A DNA stretch of 64,000 bases. Origin: Bimuria novae-zelandiae CBS 107.79 (taxonomy: Eukaryota > Ascomycota > Dothideomycetes > Pleosporales > Didymosphaeriaceae). Under the pieces are notes generated by a model that saw only the letters and a list, made by a program, of their open reading frames with translations, made no database searches and was not told where the DNA came from. This document shows, in pieces, positions 47,078 through 57,434 of the stretch (the stretch's first letter is position 1; each line of letters opens with the position of its first letter). The stretch lies in assembly GCA_010015655.1 (NCBI GenBank), contig ML976689.1:428294-492293 (forward strand). Direction: 5' to 3'. Made by a program: the position numbers and the translations under genes.

Positions 47078-47744
47078 GTTTTTGGAAAGCTGTCGAGTCG
47101 AAATCGGAGTTGGGGTTTCTCTTGATGGTGTGAGCAAGACAACGAGAGATATTTACATGCCTTTCGGTCTCTGACGGACTCAATAGGCATTCACGGAAAA
47201 CCTAATGGTGCAAAGGATCTGTTCCCAACCTGTCGATCTGTTTTCACTGGTTGGGTCAGTGGCTGGTCTCATTTCGGCCTTCATGGGGTCGCTCGTGGTA
47301 TTCCGGTCCGGTTCGTGCAAGGTATTTACTAGATTATTGGAGGTATGGTGTGGGGAAAAGTCTTGAGTCTTGTCCTCTTCACTAAACGATACGACTGCTG
47401 AGGGTCAAACTGTCGCGCACGTGTGGCGGCCTGTTTGAAACTGTCTCAGCCAACGCGGCGGTGTATAAATCCAAGGTTAATTCATAGTCTCATCGTCCCA
47501 ATGCTAAGTTTACGATCCCACATCACCCATTATCTATGATTTACACGATGTCTCTTTTTCACTACATTACGATCATTTCGCATATACATACGGCTACCCA
47601 ATTCACACCATGCACTTTATTCAATCCACAATTAAACAGGCCTCCTGTCCACCACCATTTCCCATCTTCACGAAGCCCTTCCCCAGTGAACAGACACTCC
47701 ACTCTCTGCTCTCAACTTTCAAAATTCCGTCAGAGAAATAGAAA
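47078..47744. other. Intergenic region
   Basis: GC-normal DNA between the coiled-coil gene and the ATPase pseudogene. The last 200 bp are pyrimidine-rich, as in a 5' UTR or promoter. No other gene was seen. Confidence 0.5.
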
Positions 47745-49899
47745 ATGGCTAATTACGACTACGACGAGTATGAGGAGCGTGCCCCCAGCCGGGAGCGGAG
47801 CGCACCCCGTGAGAAGGTAGACTTGATGGGGTATTTCAGTAGTGTGGACAACAAAATCAGCATGATGGTAAACTCATATTTCTTCCAGATGACCAGTGAC
47901 TGGTTCCACAAGACATCTGAGCTCAAACTGAAGAACGTGGTCTTGGGGATCTGCATATTCATCGCGACCTAGATTTATTCCGTCAAAGTCTTAAAGTGGC
48001 TCGAGGAGAACGGTGCGAACACCGTTAACACCCATCCCACGAAGTGCTGGCAGAGGACTTGGAGGCATGAGTCATGCAGCAACCTCCAAGCCAGGCTTAC
48101 AATTTCCTGCCGCCGATGCCGTCCTTCCGGAACTTAGAGTGAAAAGAGATGCGCGAGCGGAATAAGAATCAGGTTGGATACGGCGCTCCCACTACGAAGT
48201 CAGACGGCGAGGATTCTGGCTACGCCGGCTACGACCTCGTTACCTCGACTGGGCGCTCCATCTTTTTCTCTCAAGGCAAGGTCTTCGTTCTTGAAAATAC
48301 CACGGATGACTACAATTTCACCACGATCAAACGCCGTTGCCTCTGGGGAAGTATTGACCCAATCAATGCTCTCTTCAAGCACGTCCGAGGTGTGTATAAG
48401 AACCGAGAGAAGGTCCTCCAAGTACACATGGTACGGGCAACCAAGCCTAATGAGGTGGTGTCAAACAAGAAGCGGGCACTGAGCTCCATCGACATGGCAC
48501 CAACCCCCAAGCAAGACATCCTGACGGAGCTTCAAGAGTTCTTCGGCCCAGAGACGGATGAGTGGTGCTACGAAAATGGGGCGCCCTATCGTAAGGGTTA
48601 TATGCTCTATGGCCCACCCGGGACTGGCAAGTCATCGCTTTGCATGGCGATTGCCAGCGAGTTTCATCTTCCGGTGCATTACTTCCACCTTGCGGACATG
48701 AACGATAGCAATTTTCACGACAAGTTCCAGGAACTTCCAAAGAAGTGCATTGTTCTGTTCGAGGAAATCGACACGGCCAGGATTGTGCGCGAGAGCACGA
48801 TGAAAGCGGAGCCAGAAGTCAGCACATCTGACAGAGACTCGGATTCCGAGACGGAAAGTCCAAGCGGAAGTCCCGGAAGAAGGCAGCGAAGAAGCCCAAG
48901 CAGCCAGAGCCGCGCCGTTCGCAAATCACGCTCGGCGGCTTCTTGAATGTTATAGATGGCCCGGGAGCCAAAGAAGGCCGCTTGGTGATCTTCACGACTA
49001 ACTCTCCAAACTCTTTGGACGAAGCGTTCGTGCGTCCAGGCCGTATTGATCGGCGCATCTTCCTCAGCCGCAGCTCGAAGCTTGTAGCTTCCATCACCTT
49101 TTCTAGGATCTTCGGCACCGACCCGCACCTCAAGGGCAAGTTCCGAAAGCAGGACATCGACCGCATGGCGAAGCAATTCGGAGAACTCATTCCGAATAAC
49201 ACTTTCACGGCATGCGAGGTTCAGCAGTTCTGCATGAGTCGACGTGGAAAGCCGCAGCAGGCTACTAAGGAGGTCGCTCAATGGGTGAAGGATAAGCTGA
49301 GTGGTGCTCAAGGATTTAAATACGATATCACTCAAAACCAGTATGGTACCGATGATTCTGAGCAGTCTGAGCAGGATGAGCAGGGCTGGGATGATTACTT
49401 CGCCGATGTAGAGCCTGTAGAGCCCGAGAGCTCACAGGGTACCGGGAAAATCACCCAAATGGAACCAGAGAGCTCTCACGGTACAGTCATGCCCGATAAG
49501 ACCTCTAGAGAGGAGTCGGAGGGTTCGCCTTCTTCAAGTTTGCCTGGTATTACTGACCATCAGTACAGCGTCGATCCTGCGACTCTTGAGTTCACTCTAA
49601 TCGCGAAGAGTGCGCAACCCGCCACTGAAGAAGCCGAACAGAAGGAGAACATCCCGAACTTTGCTGAGTCACCCAGCTTCTAGAGCATGTTCCCTTTTAC
49701 GGCTTCTAAGTCCGGCAGTGCCAGTAACACGGCAGCTTCCAAGGAAGACCCAGATGCAGCCTTGGAGGACGGCAGGACGGTTGTGCTCGAGGTGTTGAAT
49801 CCCATGGCTGGGTTACCGGGTAGTCCTGCACCTGCAGCAGAGCCGGAAGAGGACTTCAGTTTGCAGTACGCAGCTTGGTCTGGGTCGCTGTTCTGGTAA
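47745..49899 (+). pseudogene. Broken BCS1-like AAA ATPase gene
   Basis: The pieces make one mitochondrial Bcs1-family protein. ATG at 47745 opens a membrane-proximal N-terminal part ending ICIFIAT before TAG (47970). A second frame (48149-48946) holds the Bcs1-type domain and the AAA core with Walker A GPPGTGKSS and Walker B IVLFEEIDTA. A third frame, from about 48850, continues ITLGGFLNVIDGPG, TTNSPNSLDEAFVRPGRID (sensor and arginine finger region) and an acidic tail. Lesions are TAG at 47970, frame changes near 48000 and 48850, TGA codons near 48069 and 48140 in the second frame, and TAG at 49681 with 72 more open codons after it. Bcs1 inserts the Rieske protein into complex III, but many fungal paralogues have other roles. 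Undetected introns could explain part of the 5' damage, not all. Confidence 0.78.
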
Positions 49900-50260
49900 G
49901 GCCTCCGTCATGCTTTTCATTGGCGTTTCTTGCCATTTTCATTTCGCTGTCTCTTTCCATCCAATTTTATAATGTTGAATCGGTTTGATTGAATTCTTCG
50001 AACATGGTGTGTTGTAAAGGGTGCCCGTGAGATTCGTGTCTGAAAGTGAGAGCAGAGCGCAGGGACTAGCTCCAAACGCGACACCAAAAGTTCGCGACTT
50101 CCACTCAACGCGTCGAACAGCCCCGCTACACCCTCGCACACGACACCTCCCACCCACACATCTACACCTTCCAAAGGCCCCACTGGAACTCTTTACCCAT
50201 CTTTACGACCGCGCGCCTCCATTCCCATCAACCCCACTTCCCGCCGCGCTCCACGCCAAA
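49900..50260. other. Intergenic region before the histone-fold gene
   Basis: GC-normal. The last 150 bp are C-rich with CACC tracts, typical of a fungal 5' UTR. An upstream in-frame ATG at 50021 exists, but the sequence between it and 50261 looks non-coding. Confidence 0.5.
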
Positions 50261-51091
50261 ATGCCGTACAACAACACCCCCATCGCGCCCTCAAAAGAAG
50301 TATCCGGCCAAGTCTCTCTCCCTCGTGCGTCCCTCCTCCCCCTCCCCTCTTCCCCACGCATTAACACCGCCCCAGTCGCCCGCGTCCAAAAAATCATAAA
50401 CGCCGACCCAGAGCGCCTCCACGTCTCCAAAAACGCCGCCTTCGGCATCGCGCTCGCAACTGAGCTCTTCATCCAGCACCTGGCCACCACCACGCACAAC
50501 GTCGTCAAAGCGGAGACGCAGAAGAAACCTAGGAGGAATGTGCAGTATAGAGATGTAGCGGCTGCGGTGGCGAAGACGGATAATTTGGAGTTTTTGGTGG
50601 ATGTGGTGCCGAAGACGGTGAGGTGGGGAGATGTGAGGGAGAAGGAGAGGAAGAGGGTGGAGGAGGAGAAGGGGAGGGGGGATGGGAAGGTGGGGGAGAG
50701 GGGGGAGGGAGAGGGGAGCAATGCGTTGGAGAGGTTGATGGCGGGGAGTAAGAGGGTTGCGGCGGCGCAGGCGGAGAAGGAGGCTGAAGAGGGGAAGGAT
50801 AAAGATGAGGCAGAGGCCATGGACGTGGATGAAGAACCTCAGAAGTCCAAGGCTGAGGACACACCCGCGGCAGGGGCTGAGGACATCGATGCCGAAGAGG
50901 ACGCCGCGGCGATGCAGATCGAGATGGAGATGCGTGGACCGCGCGCGAAAGACAAGTCTCCGGTTGCGAGCCCCAAGGCTGTTGCGAAAGCAAAGGCTGC
51001 GCCTAGTCCGGCGAAGCCAGCTGCAGTCTCGGCGGCTAGCCACAGGCCGACGAGGTCGAGCGGCGGCTTCACGGCCATCAATGGCAAATGA
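50261..51091 (+). CDS. Histone-fold protein, CBF/NF-Y type (Dpb3/CHRAC-like subunit)
   Basis: Two exons, 50261-50324 and 50376-51091, with a 51-bp intron (GTGCGT, GCATTAAC, CCCAG), giving 259 aa. Splicing creates GQVSLPLARVQKIINAD, the typical start of an NF-YC/Dpb3-like histone fold, which continues ISK-like HVSKNAAFGIALATELFIQH and RDVAAAVAKTDNLEFL (residues about 15-100). The rest is a highly charged, low-complexity tail (EKERKRVEEEKGRG, then Asp/Glu- and Ala-rich, then KAVAKAKAAPSPAKPA). Family members pair with a second histone-fold partner in DNA polymerase epsilon or chromatin-remodelling complexes. Which complex applies here cannot be told from sequence. Starting at 50261 fits the fold; the upstream ATG at 50021 does not. 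Confidence 0.85.
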   Translation: MPYNNTPIAPSKEVSGQVSLPRASLLPLPSSPRINTAPVARVQKIINADPERLHVSKNAAFGIALATELFIQHLATTTHNVVKAETQKKPRRNVQYRDVAAAVAKTDNLEFLVDVVPKTVRWGDVREKERKRVEEEKGRGDGKVGERGEGEGSNALERLMAGSKRVAAAQAEKEAEEGKDKDEAEAMDVDEEPQKSKAEDTPAAGAEDIDAEEDAAAMQIEMEMRGPRAKDKSPVASPKAVAKAKAAPSPAKPAAVSAASHRPTRSSGGFTAINGK

Positions 51092-51547
51092 GGTGGACGA
51101 GTGGTCTTTGAGCGTTTCATGGGTATACATAGCCAAGGCGTTGATGAGTTTCACTCGGGTTGTCATGGTTGAGGTGGAGGGTTGTGGGTACTGCATGAGC
51201 TCTGTATTCAAACTGTCTCAATACACAAGTTGAGCTCCATCAGAAGCTCCATCTCCCCGATTGCCCGCTGCTTTGAAATTCTGGACATTAATCCACACGT
51301 AAGCCAGACACTCTACTTCAGACAATGCCTCTGTCTCTCAGGTGCTGTACCGCATGTGAACCATAAACTCTTTTCCATCTCGATATCCAACAACAAGTGC
51401 GCCCACCGCAGCAAAATCCCAGCATTATCGCTCTCTGCGTCATCTGATCCGGAGCAAAACCGTTCAGGAACTTCCCTCTTGCTTCTTGCTGCCTGTTTTC
51501 CGGGGCTTCAGCAAGGACTTGACCCTCCTCCCCAAATCCAATTTCTT
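51092..51547. other. Convergent 3' intergenic region
   Basis: Lies between the ends of the histone-fold gene and poa1, which face each other. Presumed 3' UTRs. No gene recognised. Confidence 0.5.
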
Positions 51548-52462
51548 CTAGCTTTTGGAAATAAAGTTGAGAGTGGATTGCCTTTTTTCTCCCGGTTGGC
51601 TTCTCCGAGCAGGCTGCCCTTTCAAAGGCTGTTCCTTGGGTGCGGGTGTTCCCTTGGAGGATGCTCCTTTGGCGGGTGCCTTGCCAAGGTTGCGGTTACC
51701 CAGGTTTCTCGGTGCTTTCGATGTGGGCAGGTTGGCTGGCGTGTACACATGTACTTCTGTGAGCGTACCATTGTTCGCGAGCACCTGTTTAACTGCCTTC
51801 TTTGTGGCCTTCCACGGTACGGCGAAGAGACCCGCGTTGATCTGGCACATCCTCACTTCTTGAATTGCGGTTTTACGACTCAGCTGGACGAGCAAGTCCT
51901 TGAATGCGGGGGTCGTGTAGTTGAGAATAACGTGTGGCGGATCTTTGGCCTTGCCGTATTTGGCGCTCGTGAATAGACATCCGATCCAGTGCTTGGAGGC
52001 GTCAGGTTTAGTTTCACAAGGTGGTATGAGGAGGCAAGTTCCCCTAGTAACGGGGTTCGTCTTCGGGTCGTGGTCTCGCACGCAATACTCCCTGTAAACC
52101 TGGTAGGCTTTGGGGTATCGCTGACGGAAAACAGCCGCAATCCCACCGCCCCATGAGCCTTGGGTGTTGCAGGCGTGTATTAATAGGGTATTGTCGGGTG
52201 CTTCGAACAAGTCTCCAACGTGCTCCTTGATGATTGAGCTCTGACTGCTGTCTGTATCCTCGCTCTTCTCCTTGGCTTCTGTAGGCGCCGAGGTGCCCTC
52301 TCCAGTCTCGCCTGTCCTAGAGCGACTGGGCTCAATCGCGGACGTGACCTCGAGGGTAGACTCCATGACCTTTACCGACTTAGGTGCAGGCTCTGAAGGG
52401 TCAATGTTTGGGCTAGCGTCCCGCTTGTGCGCGGCGGTCGTAGATGATGAAGCCATTAGCAA
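51548..52462 (-). CDS. poa1: Macro-domain ADP-ribose 1''-phosphate phosphatase
   Basis: Intronless, 304 aa (or 302 from the second Met at 52456). The macro domain spans residues about 75-245. It starts with KEHVGDLFEAPDNTLLIHAC and includes the ligand loop ACNTQGSWGGGIAAVFRQ and a later strand-loop VRMCQINAGLFAVPW, the two loops that hold ADP-ribose in this fold. The arrangement matches yeast Poa1, which removes phosphate from ADP-ribose-1''-phosphate made during tRNA splicing. The first 70 residues (Ser/Thr/Glu-rich) and the last 50 (basic, Gly/Lys/Pro-rich, ending STLNFISKS) are probably disordered. The 3' end converges on the histone-fold gene; the 5' end is divergent from rip1. Confidence 0.88.
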   Translation of the reverse strand: MLMASSSTTAAHKRDASPNIDPSEPAPKSVKVMESTLEVTSAIEPSRSRTGETGEGTSAPTEAKEKSEDTDSSQSSIIKEHVGDLFEAPDNTLLIHACNTQGSWGGGIAAVFRQRYPKAYQVYREYCVRDHDPKTNPVTRGTCLLIPPCETKPDASKHWIGCLFTSAKYGKAKDPPHVILNYTTPAFKDLLVQLSRKTAIQEVRMCQINAGLFAVPWKATKKAVKQVLANNGTLTEVHVYTPANLPTSKAPRNLGNRNLGKAPAKGASSKGTPAPKEQPLKGQPARRSQPGEKRQSTLNFISKS

Positions 52463-52976
52463 TCGTGGTCTGCTGAGATTGAAATGCGGCGTGCGGCGTG
52501 AGAAGTGGTATATAGAAAGGCCTGAGTAAAGACAGGCTCGAGCTTGACTAAGTGAGCGCGGAGGTAAATGAGTCAGTCAGAGTTTGCGGCGTAGCATTGC
52601 GTGTGTGTTGAGCTGGGTTGTGATAGCAGCAAGAGTGAGTGTTGTTGCCTGGGGTTAGTGGACAATTATCAAAAATGGAAAGCGCGAAGCAGTATGAGCG
52701 AGTTGCACCCTGCCTCTCACGTAAAGCTGAAAGTTGGCTATTGTATTCTCCATCCTGGGGTGACGCACCCAGCGATTGACTGAGAAAGCTCATGTCAAAG
52801 GCATTCATTCCGTGGTGGTGGTGAGGCGATGACGCTCTAAAAAGCTGCCCCGGCCCAACCAATCAGCGTCGTCCCGAAAACACCTCGTCAATCGCCCTTT
52901 CCAAACTTCGCATCCAACCTCACCCGTGCAACCCGCAGCTCCATCCCAGCGCCACCCTCCGCCCGCCGCATCCACG
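52463..52976. promoter_or_regulatory. Shared upstream region of poa1 and rip1
   Basis: 514 bp between two divergent start codons. The rip1 side (52860-52970) is C-rich as in fungal leaders. No specific site can be named. Confidence 0.5.
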
Positions 52977-53953
52977 ATGCCCGCCCTCGCAAACACCACG
53001 CGCGCGATAGCCCGCTCATGGACCCAGCACTCGCTGCCCGTCGCGCGGGCAAGCTGCGGCACCATGCAGTCCCGCAGCATCTCCGAGGTGCACACCACGT
53101 CCAGCTTCGACAGCCCCTTCAAGGGCCAGGGCAGCTCCACCAAGATCCCCAACTTCGGCGCCTACAAGAGCAACAAGAAGAGCGAGGACGGCCCCAAGCT
53201 CCTGCAGTACTTCATGGTCGGAACAATGGGTGCGCTGACGAGTTTGGGCGCAAAGGCTACCGTGCAAGGTATTCCTCCACCACACACCGAGGGAGCTCCG
53301 GACAGCAATGGCACAGGAAGAGGAGGCGTATTGGAGGCTGGTGGCTAGCCATTGGCTGTTTTGCGGATGGATTGCGGGCCTGCGGCGATGGAGGACACGC
53401 ATGCTAACGATTTTGCGTTGCAGATTTCCTCGTCAATATGTCTGCTTCCGCCGACGTCCTGGCCCAGGCCAAGGTTGAGATTGATCTCGCTGCCATTCCC
53501 GAGGGCAAGAACGTGCGTTGCCAACTTTTAGCGATTCAGGGTACACGGAGCTGATACTGGATACAGGTCATTATCAAGTGGCGAGGCAAGCCCGTCTTCA
53601 TCCGACATCGCACCGAGAGCGAGATCAAGGAGGCTGAGGATACAAAGTGGGAGGCGCTCCGTGACCCCCAATCCGACGCAGACCGCGTGAAGAAGCCCGA
53701 ATGGTTGATCATGCTTGGTACATAGGCCTATCTCCGACCTAAGCACTATCGCAATGGCTAACGACGACCAGGTGTCTGCACCCATCTTGGTTGTGTCCCG
53801 ATCGGCGAGGCTGGCGACTTCGGCGGCTGGTTCTGCCCCTGCCACGGTTCCCACTACGACATCTCTGGCCGCATAAGAAAGGGACCGGCCCCGCTCAACC
53901 TCGAGGTACCCGAGTACGACTTCCCAGAAGACGGCAAGGTGGTCATTGGTTAA
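52977..53953 (+). CDS. rip1: Rieske iron-sulfur subunit of complex III
   Basis: Four exons, 52977-53268, 53424-53512, 53567-53717 and 53772-53953, giving 237 aa. All joints keep frame and use GT-AG. The N-terminus is a mitochondrial presequence ([20 protein letters not shown]) leading to the tether, and [17 protein letters not shown] is the single membrane helix. The Rieske fold has both cluster boxes, CTHLGCVP and CPCHGSHYD, supplying two Cys and two His for the 2Fe-2S centre; the first is split by the last intron. Residues [11 protein letters not shown] are the usual family signature. It transfers electrons from ubiquinol to cytochrome c1 in the inner membrane. Length matches other fungal homologues. 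Confidence 0.96.
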
Positions 53954-54169
53954 AGGAGCTATGTGTACAATAGACGGAGAGGAGGAGAGAGGTGTAGGAC
54001 CCTGTGTCGATAGCAGCACAAGCATCACAATTTCCTTGATCAGCTTTGGTTCTTAGATTCGCTCATGTGCAGTAGGATGTATAACAAAGTAGAGTCTTCT
54101 TTCGTCTACTTTCCCAACTGCTGGGTATACGTTGGTCTTTCGGTAGTCGTCATCGATCGTGCCCTGGGA

Positions 54170-55177
54170 CTACTGCCCGCCGCTCATAAACGACTCAATC
54201 GCAGACACCGCACCCGCAAACTTCTCCGCTTCGATCAGTACCAGATGCCCCATCGGCTTCACCCCAAGCTCCTGAAACGCCCTCTTCGCATCACTCGCCC
54301 CCTCATCCACCGGGCTCTCAAACTCATAATTCCCCCACCCCAGCGCAAACCTATGCAGCACCTCGTCCTCCGGGTGAAAGTAAAATGTCTCCTCCCCGTC
54401 CCCTTTACTGCCCTTCTTCTTCTTGCTCGGTGGCTGCTCTGCGGCAGGGAGGGAGCTCTCGACTTCCTGGTAGGCCTTTGAGAGGACGAGGTAGTGTGTA
54501 AAGGCGTAGGGCTCTTTCTCATCGACGGCCCATTGGATCTCTTCTTGGAGCATCTTGTACGAGGGTGCGACGATTTCGTGGGGCATGTTTATGAAGCGCT
54601 CGGTGAGGATGAGGCCGATTTGCGCGGTGGTGGGCGCGGTGAGGAGGGTGTGGAGGGGCATTAGGGAGGGGGTGGAGGTGCAGTGGCGGGTTAGGTATGC
54701 GGAAAGGTCTTGGATTACTTGCTTGTCCTATTCGTTCGTCAGTCTTCCAATTCAATATTACAGAAATGATGAGTGGGAGAGCTTGACGCACCTTATGTGT
54801 CTCAAGATTCAGCACCGTGAGGAACGAATAAGGGTCGGATTCCTCGCCATCGCACTTCACGGTGCTGCCCAGCAGCTTCTGCGACAGGATGAGGTCGGTC
54901 AGCTCAGAGAGGTTGAAGAGCTGCGCGTCGACGTCGAAGAGCTGGCGCAGGAGGGTTTTGAGGCCGTGGAAATCGACGGCCGGGTTTGGATCGAACCATT
55001 CGAAGTCGACGTTCAGCATGTCCATGTCCTGCGTGCGTGAGCTGCAGCCGCGTCGCGGGGGAGAGCGTGGAGTGCGCGCACCTCGTCGCTGTCCGAGTCA
55101 TCATTCTTCCTCTTGTTCTTGCCGTCCGGCGCGTCGGGGAGGTCCTCGGGGTCTTTTTGCGACTTTCGTTTCGCCAT
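54170..55177 (-). CDS. bcp1: Bcp1/BCCIP family protein
   Basis: Three exons, 55177-55082, 55028-54792 and 54727-54170, with introns of 53 and 64 bp, giving 296 aa. It starts [20 protein letters not shown], a charged, nuclear-type N-terminus with an acidic run NDDSDSDE. The BCCIP fold follows with [20 protein letters not shown] and [16 protein letters not shown], then [20 protein letters not shown] and [20 protein letters not shown], all characteristic. In yeast Bcp1 supports nuclear export of Mss4 and escorts ribosomal protein Rpl23. An internal basic insert [13 protein letters not shown] is present. It is divergent from gua1. Confidence 0.93.
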
Positions 55178-55426
55178 CGTGTATGTATCTGGTGTAGTCT
55201 ACGCAGGACTGGCAGTCGAGCCAGAATAATTCTGAGCAAAGCGGCGCTCGGACCACATGCCTTCCGCGCGGTCGGGTTGCACTTGCCCCGCCGAATTTTT
55301 TATCAGGTCGCGCGGTGGGAGTCACTTTTCCTCTCGTCCCTCGTTTCTCTTCTTGCCTTCTTCGTCCTTTGCTTGTCTTACGTTCATTCACACTCCAGTT
55401 GTTCCTCCAGGTGCAAAATCGCCATC
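55178..55426. promoter_or_regulatory. Bidirectional promoter between bcp1 and gua1
   Basis: Only 249 bp separate two divergent start codons. The gua1 side (55320-55400) is a long pyrimidine-rich tract of the kind found before highly expressed fungal genes. Co-regulation of ribosome assembly and GMP synthesis is plausible but is inference. Confidence 0.6.
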
Positions 55427-57109
55427 ATGACGACCGACGCCAGCGACCCGATCCCCCCGCACAAGACCTTCGACACCATCCTCGTGCTCGACTTCGGCTC
55501 CCAGTACTCGCACCTGATTACCCGCCGGCTGCGCGAGCTCAATGTCTACTCTGAGATGCTCCCGTGCACCCAGAAGCTCGCCGATCTCGGCTGGACACCC
55601 AAGGGCGTGATCCTCTCCGGCGGCCCGTACTCTGTATACTGGAACGACGCGCCACACGTTGACCCCGCCGTGTTTGAGCTCAATGTGCCGATTCTGGGCA
55701 TATGCTACGGACTCCAAGAGATTGCGTGGCACTTTGGCAAGAACGTGCTTGCAGGCGAGAAGCGAGAGTACGGGCACGCATACCTGAAGGTGGAGAGACA
55801 CGGGGACAGCGAGGCAGGAGGGCACGTGGATAAGCTGTTCGCTGATCTGGAGGACGATATGGAGGTGTGGATGAGCCACGGCGACAAGTTGAGCCATCTG
55901 CCCGAGGACTTCGTCACCGTGGCTACGACGAGCAATGCGCCGTTCGCGGGCATGGCGCACAAGAGCAAGAAGTACTACGGCATTCAGTTCCACCCAGAGG
56001 TCACGCATACGCCGAAGGGCAAGGTCCTGCTGAAGAACTTTGCGGTAGACATCTGCGAAGCCAGGACCGACTGGACCATGGGCAAGTTTGTGGACCAGGA
56101 GATCGAGCGGATCAGGAGGCTGGTGGGTCCCAAGGGCCAAGTCATTGGCGCTGTCAGCGGTGGTGTGGACTCTACCGTCGCTGCCAAGTTAATGAAGGAG
56201 GCCATTGGTGACCGCTTCCACGCCGTGCTTGTCGACAACGGTGTGCTCCGAATGAACGAGGCCAAGCAGGTCAAGGAGACGCTCACCGCGGGTCTGGGCA
56301 TCAACCTCACCGTCATCGATGCCTCTGAGCGCTTCCTGGGCCGTCTCAAGGGCGTCACGGACGACCCTGAGAAGAAGCGCAAGATTATCGGCAACACCTT
56401 CATCGAAATCTTCCAGGAGACCGCCAAGAAGATCGCTGCCGAAGCCCACGAGTCCTCCGAGGCTGGCGAGATCGAGTGGCTGCTCCAAGGCACTCTCTAC
56501 CCCGATGTCATCGAAAGTATCTCCTTCAAAGGCCCCTCCGCGACCATCAAGACCCACCACAACGTCGGAGGTCTACCTAAAGACATGAACCTCAAACTCA
56601 TCGAGCCACTTCGCGAGCTCTTCAAAGACGAAGTCCGCGAGCTGGGCATGAACCTAGGCATTCCCGAGGATCTCGTCTGGCGCCATCCCTTCCCCGGCCC
56701 GGGCATCGCTATCCGCATCCTCGGTGAAGTCACGCCCGAGCAGGTCCGCATTGCGCGGGAAGCAGATTACATCTTCATCGAGGAGATCAAGGCTGCTGGC
56801 CTGTACAGGAACATCAGTCAGGCATTCGCCGCGCTGTTGCCGGTTAAGGCTGTCGGTGTCATGGGCGACAAGCGTGTGCACGACCAGGTTATTGCGCTGC
56901 GTGCGGTGGAGACGACGGATTTCATGACCGCGGATTGGTATCCGTTTGACGGGGCTTTCTTGAAGAAGGTGTCGAGGAGGATTGTGAATGAAGTCAATGG
57001 TGTGTGTCGTGTTGTGTATGACAGTAAGTTGGATGGTTGGTCGTTTGGGGAATTTGGCTAACGGGTTGCAGTTACTAGCAAGCCTCCGGGTACCATTGAG
57101 ATGGAGTAA
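55427..57109 (+). CDS. gua1: GMP synthase (glutamine-hydrolysing)
   Basis: Two exons, 55427-57023 and 57072-57109, with a 48-bp intron near the 3' end, giving 544 aa. The glutamine amidotransferase domain (residues about 18-210) has [19 protein letters not shown], the nucleophile cysteine in [16 protein letters not shown] and the histidine-glutamate pair in [14 protein letters not shown]. The ATP pyrophosphatase domain follows with the PP-loop [16 protein letters not shown], and the C-terminal dimerisation domain ends [11 protein letters not shown] after splicing. It makes GMP from XMP, ATP and glutamine, the last step of guanine nucleotide synthesis. The ATG at 55427 is chosen because the fold starts soon after; the longer upstream frame is leader. 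Confidence 0.96.
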
Positions 57110-57434
57110 GCTGGCCGTACATGCAGGCTTGGACAATGCTTTGGCATGCTTCGGCATGCTTCGAACGATATAGACGAAGTTTAGGCATTCTGGACTGGTC
57201 CGGTCATGAATGAATGCGATGATAGATATGGACGTTTTGATACCCTGCATGATAGACATGAAAAATGAAACAAAATGCACCCTTTACTGAATTGCTGCCG
57301 GACTGCCCGAGATGCTGCCTGACAATTTGTACTTACGCTGTAAGTTAAGTGACTCGCACTGCTCGCAGAATACTACCCAAGATTCCAAGGTTTGTTGCAT
57401 TTCAAAGCAAACTCGCAATATAAGCTTGTGCATA
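57110..57434. other. 3' region of gua1
   Basis: GC-normal sequence up to the TA target site of the next transposon. Short direct repeats of GGCATGCTTC occur at 57142-57170. No gene seen. Confidence 0.45.

Noticed and set aside
50203..51211. Long open frames on the minus strand opposite the histone-fold gene
   Set aside because: They mirror the low-complexity purine-rich tail of the plus-strand gene, giving Ser/Pro/Leu-rich shadows without domains.
54986..55426. Upstream extension of the GMP synthase frame
   Set aside because: It overlaps the first exons of bcp1 on the other strand and its sequence is not related to GMP synthases.
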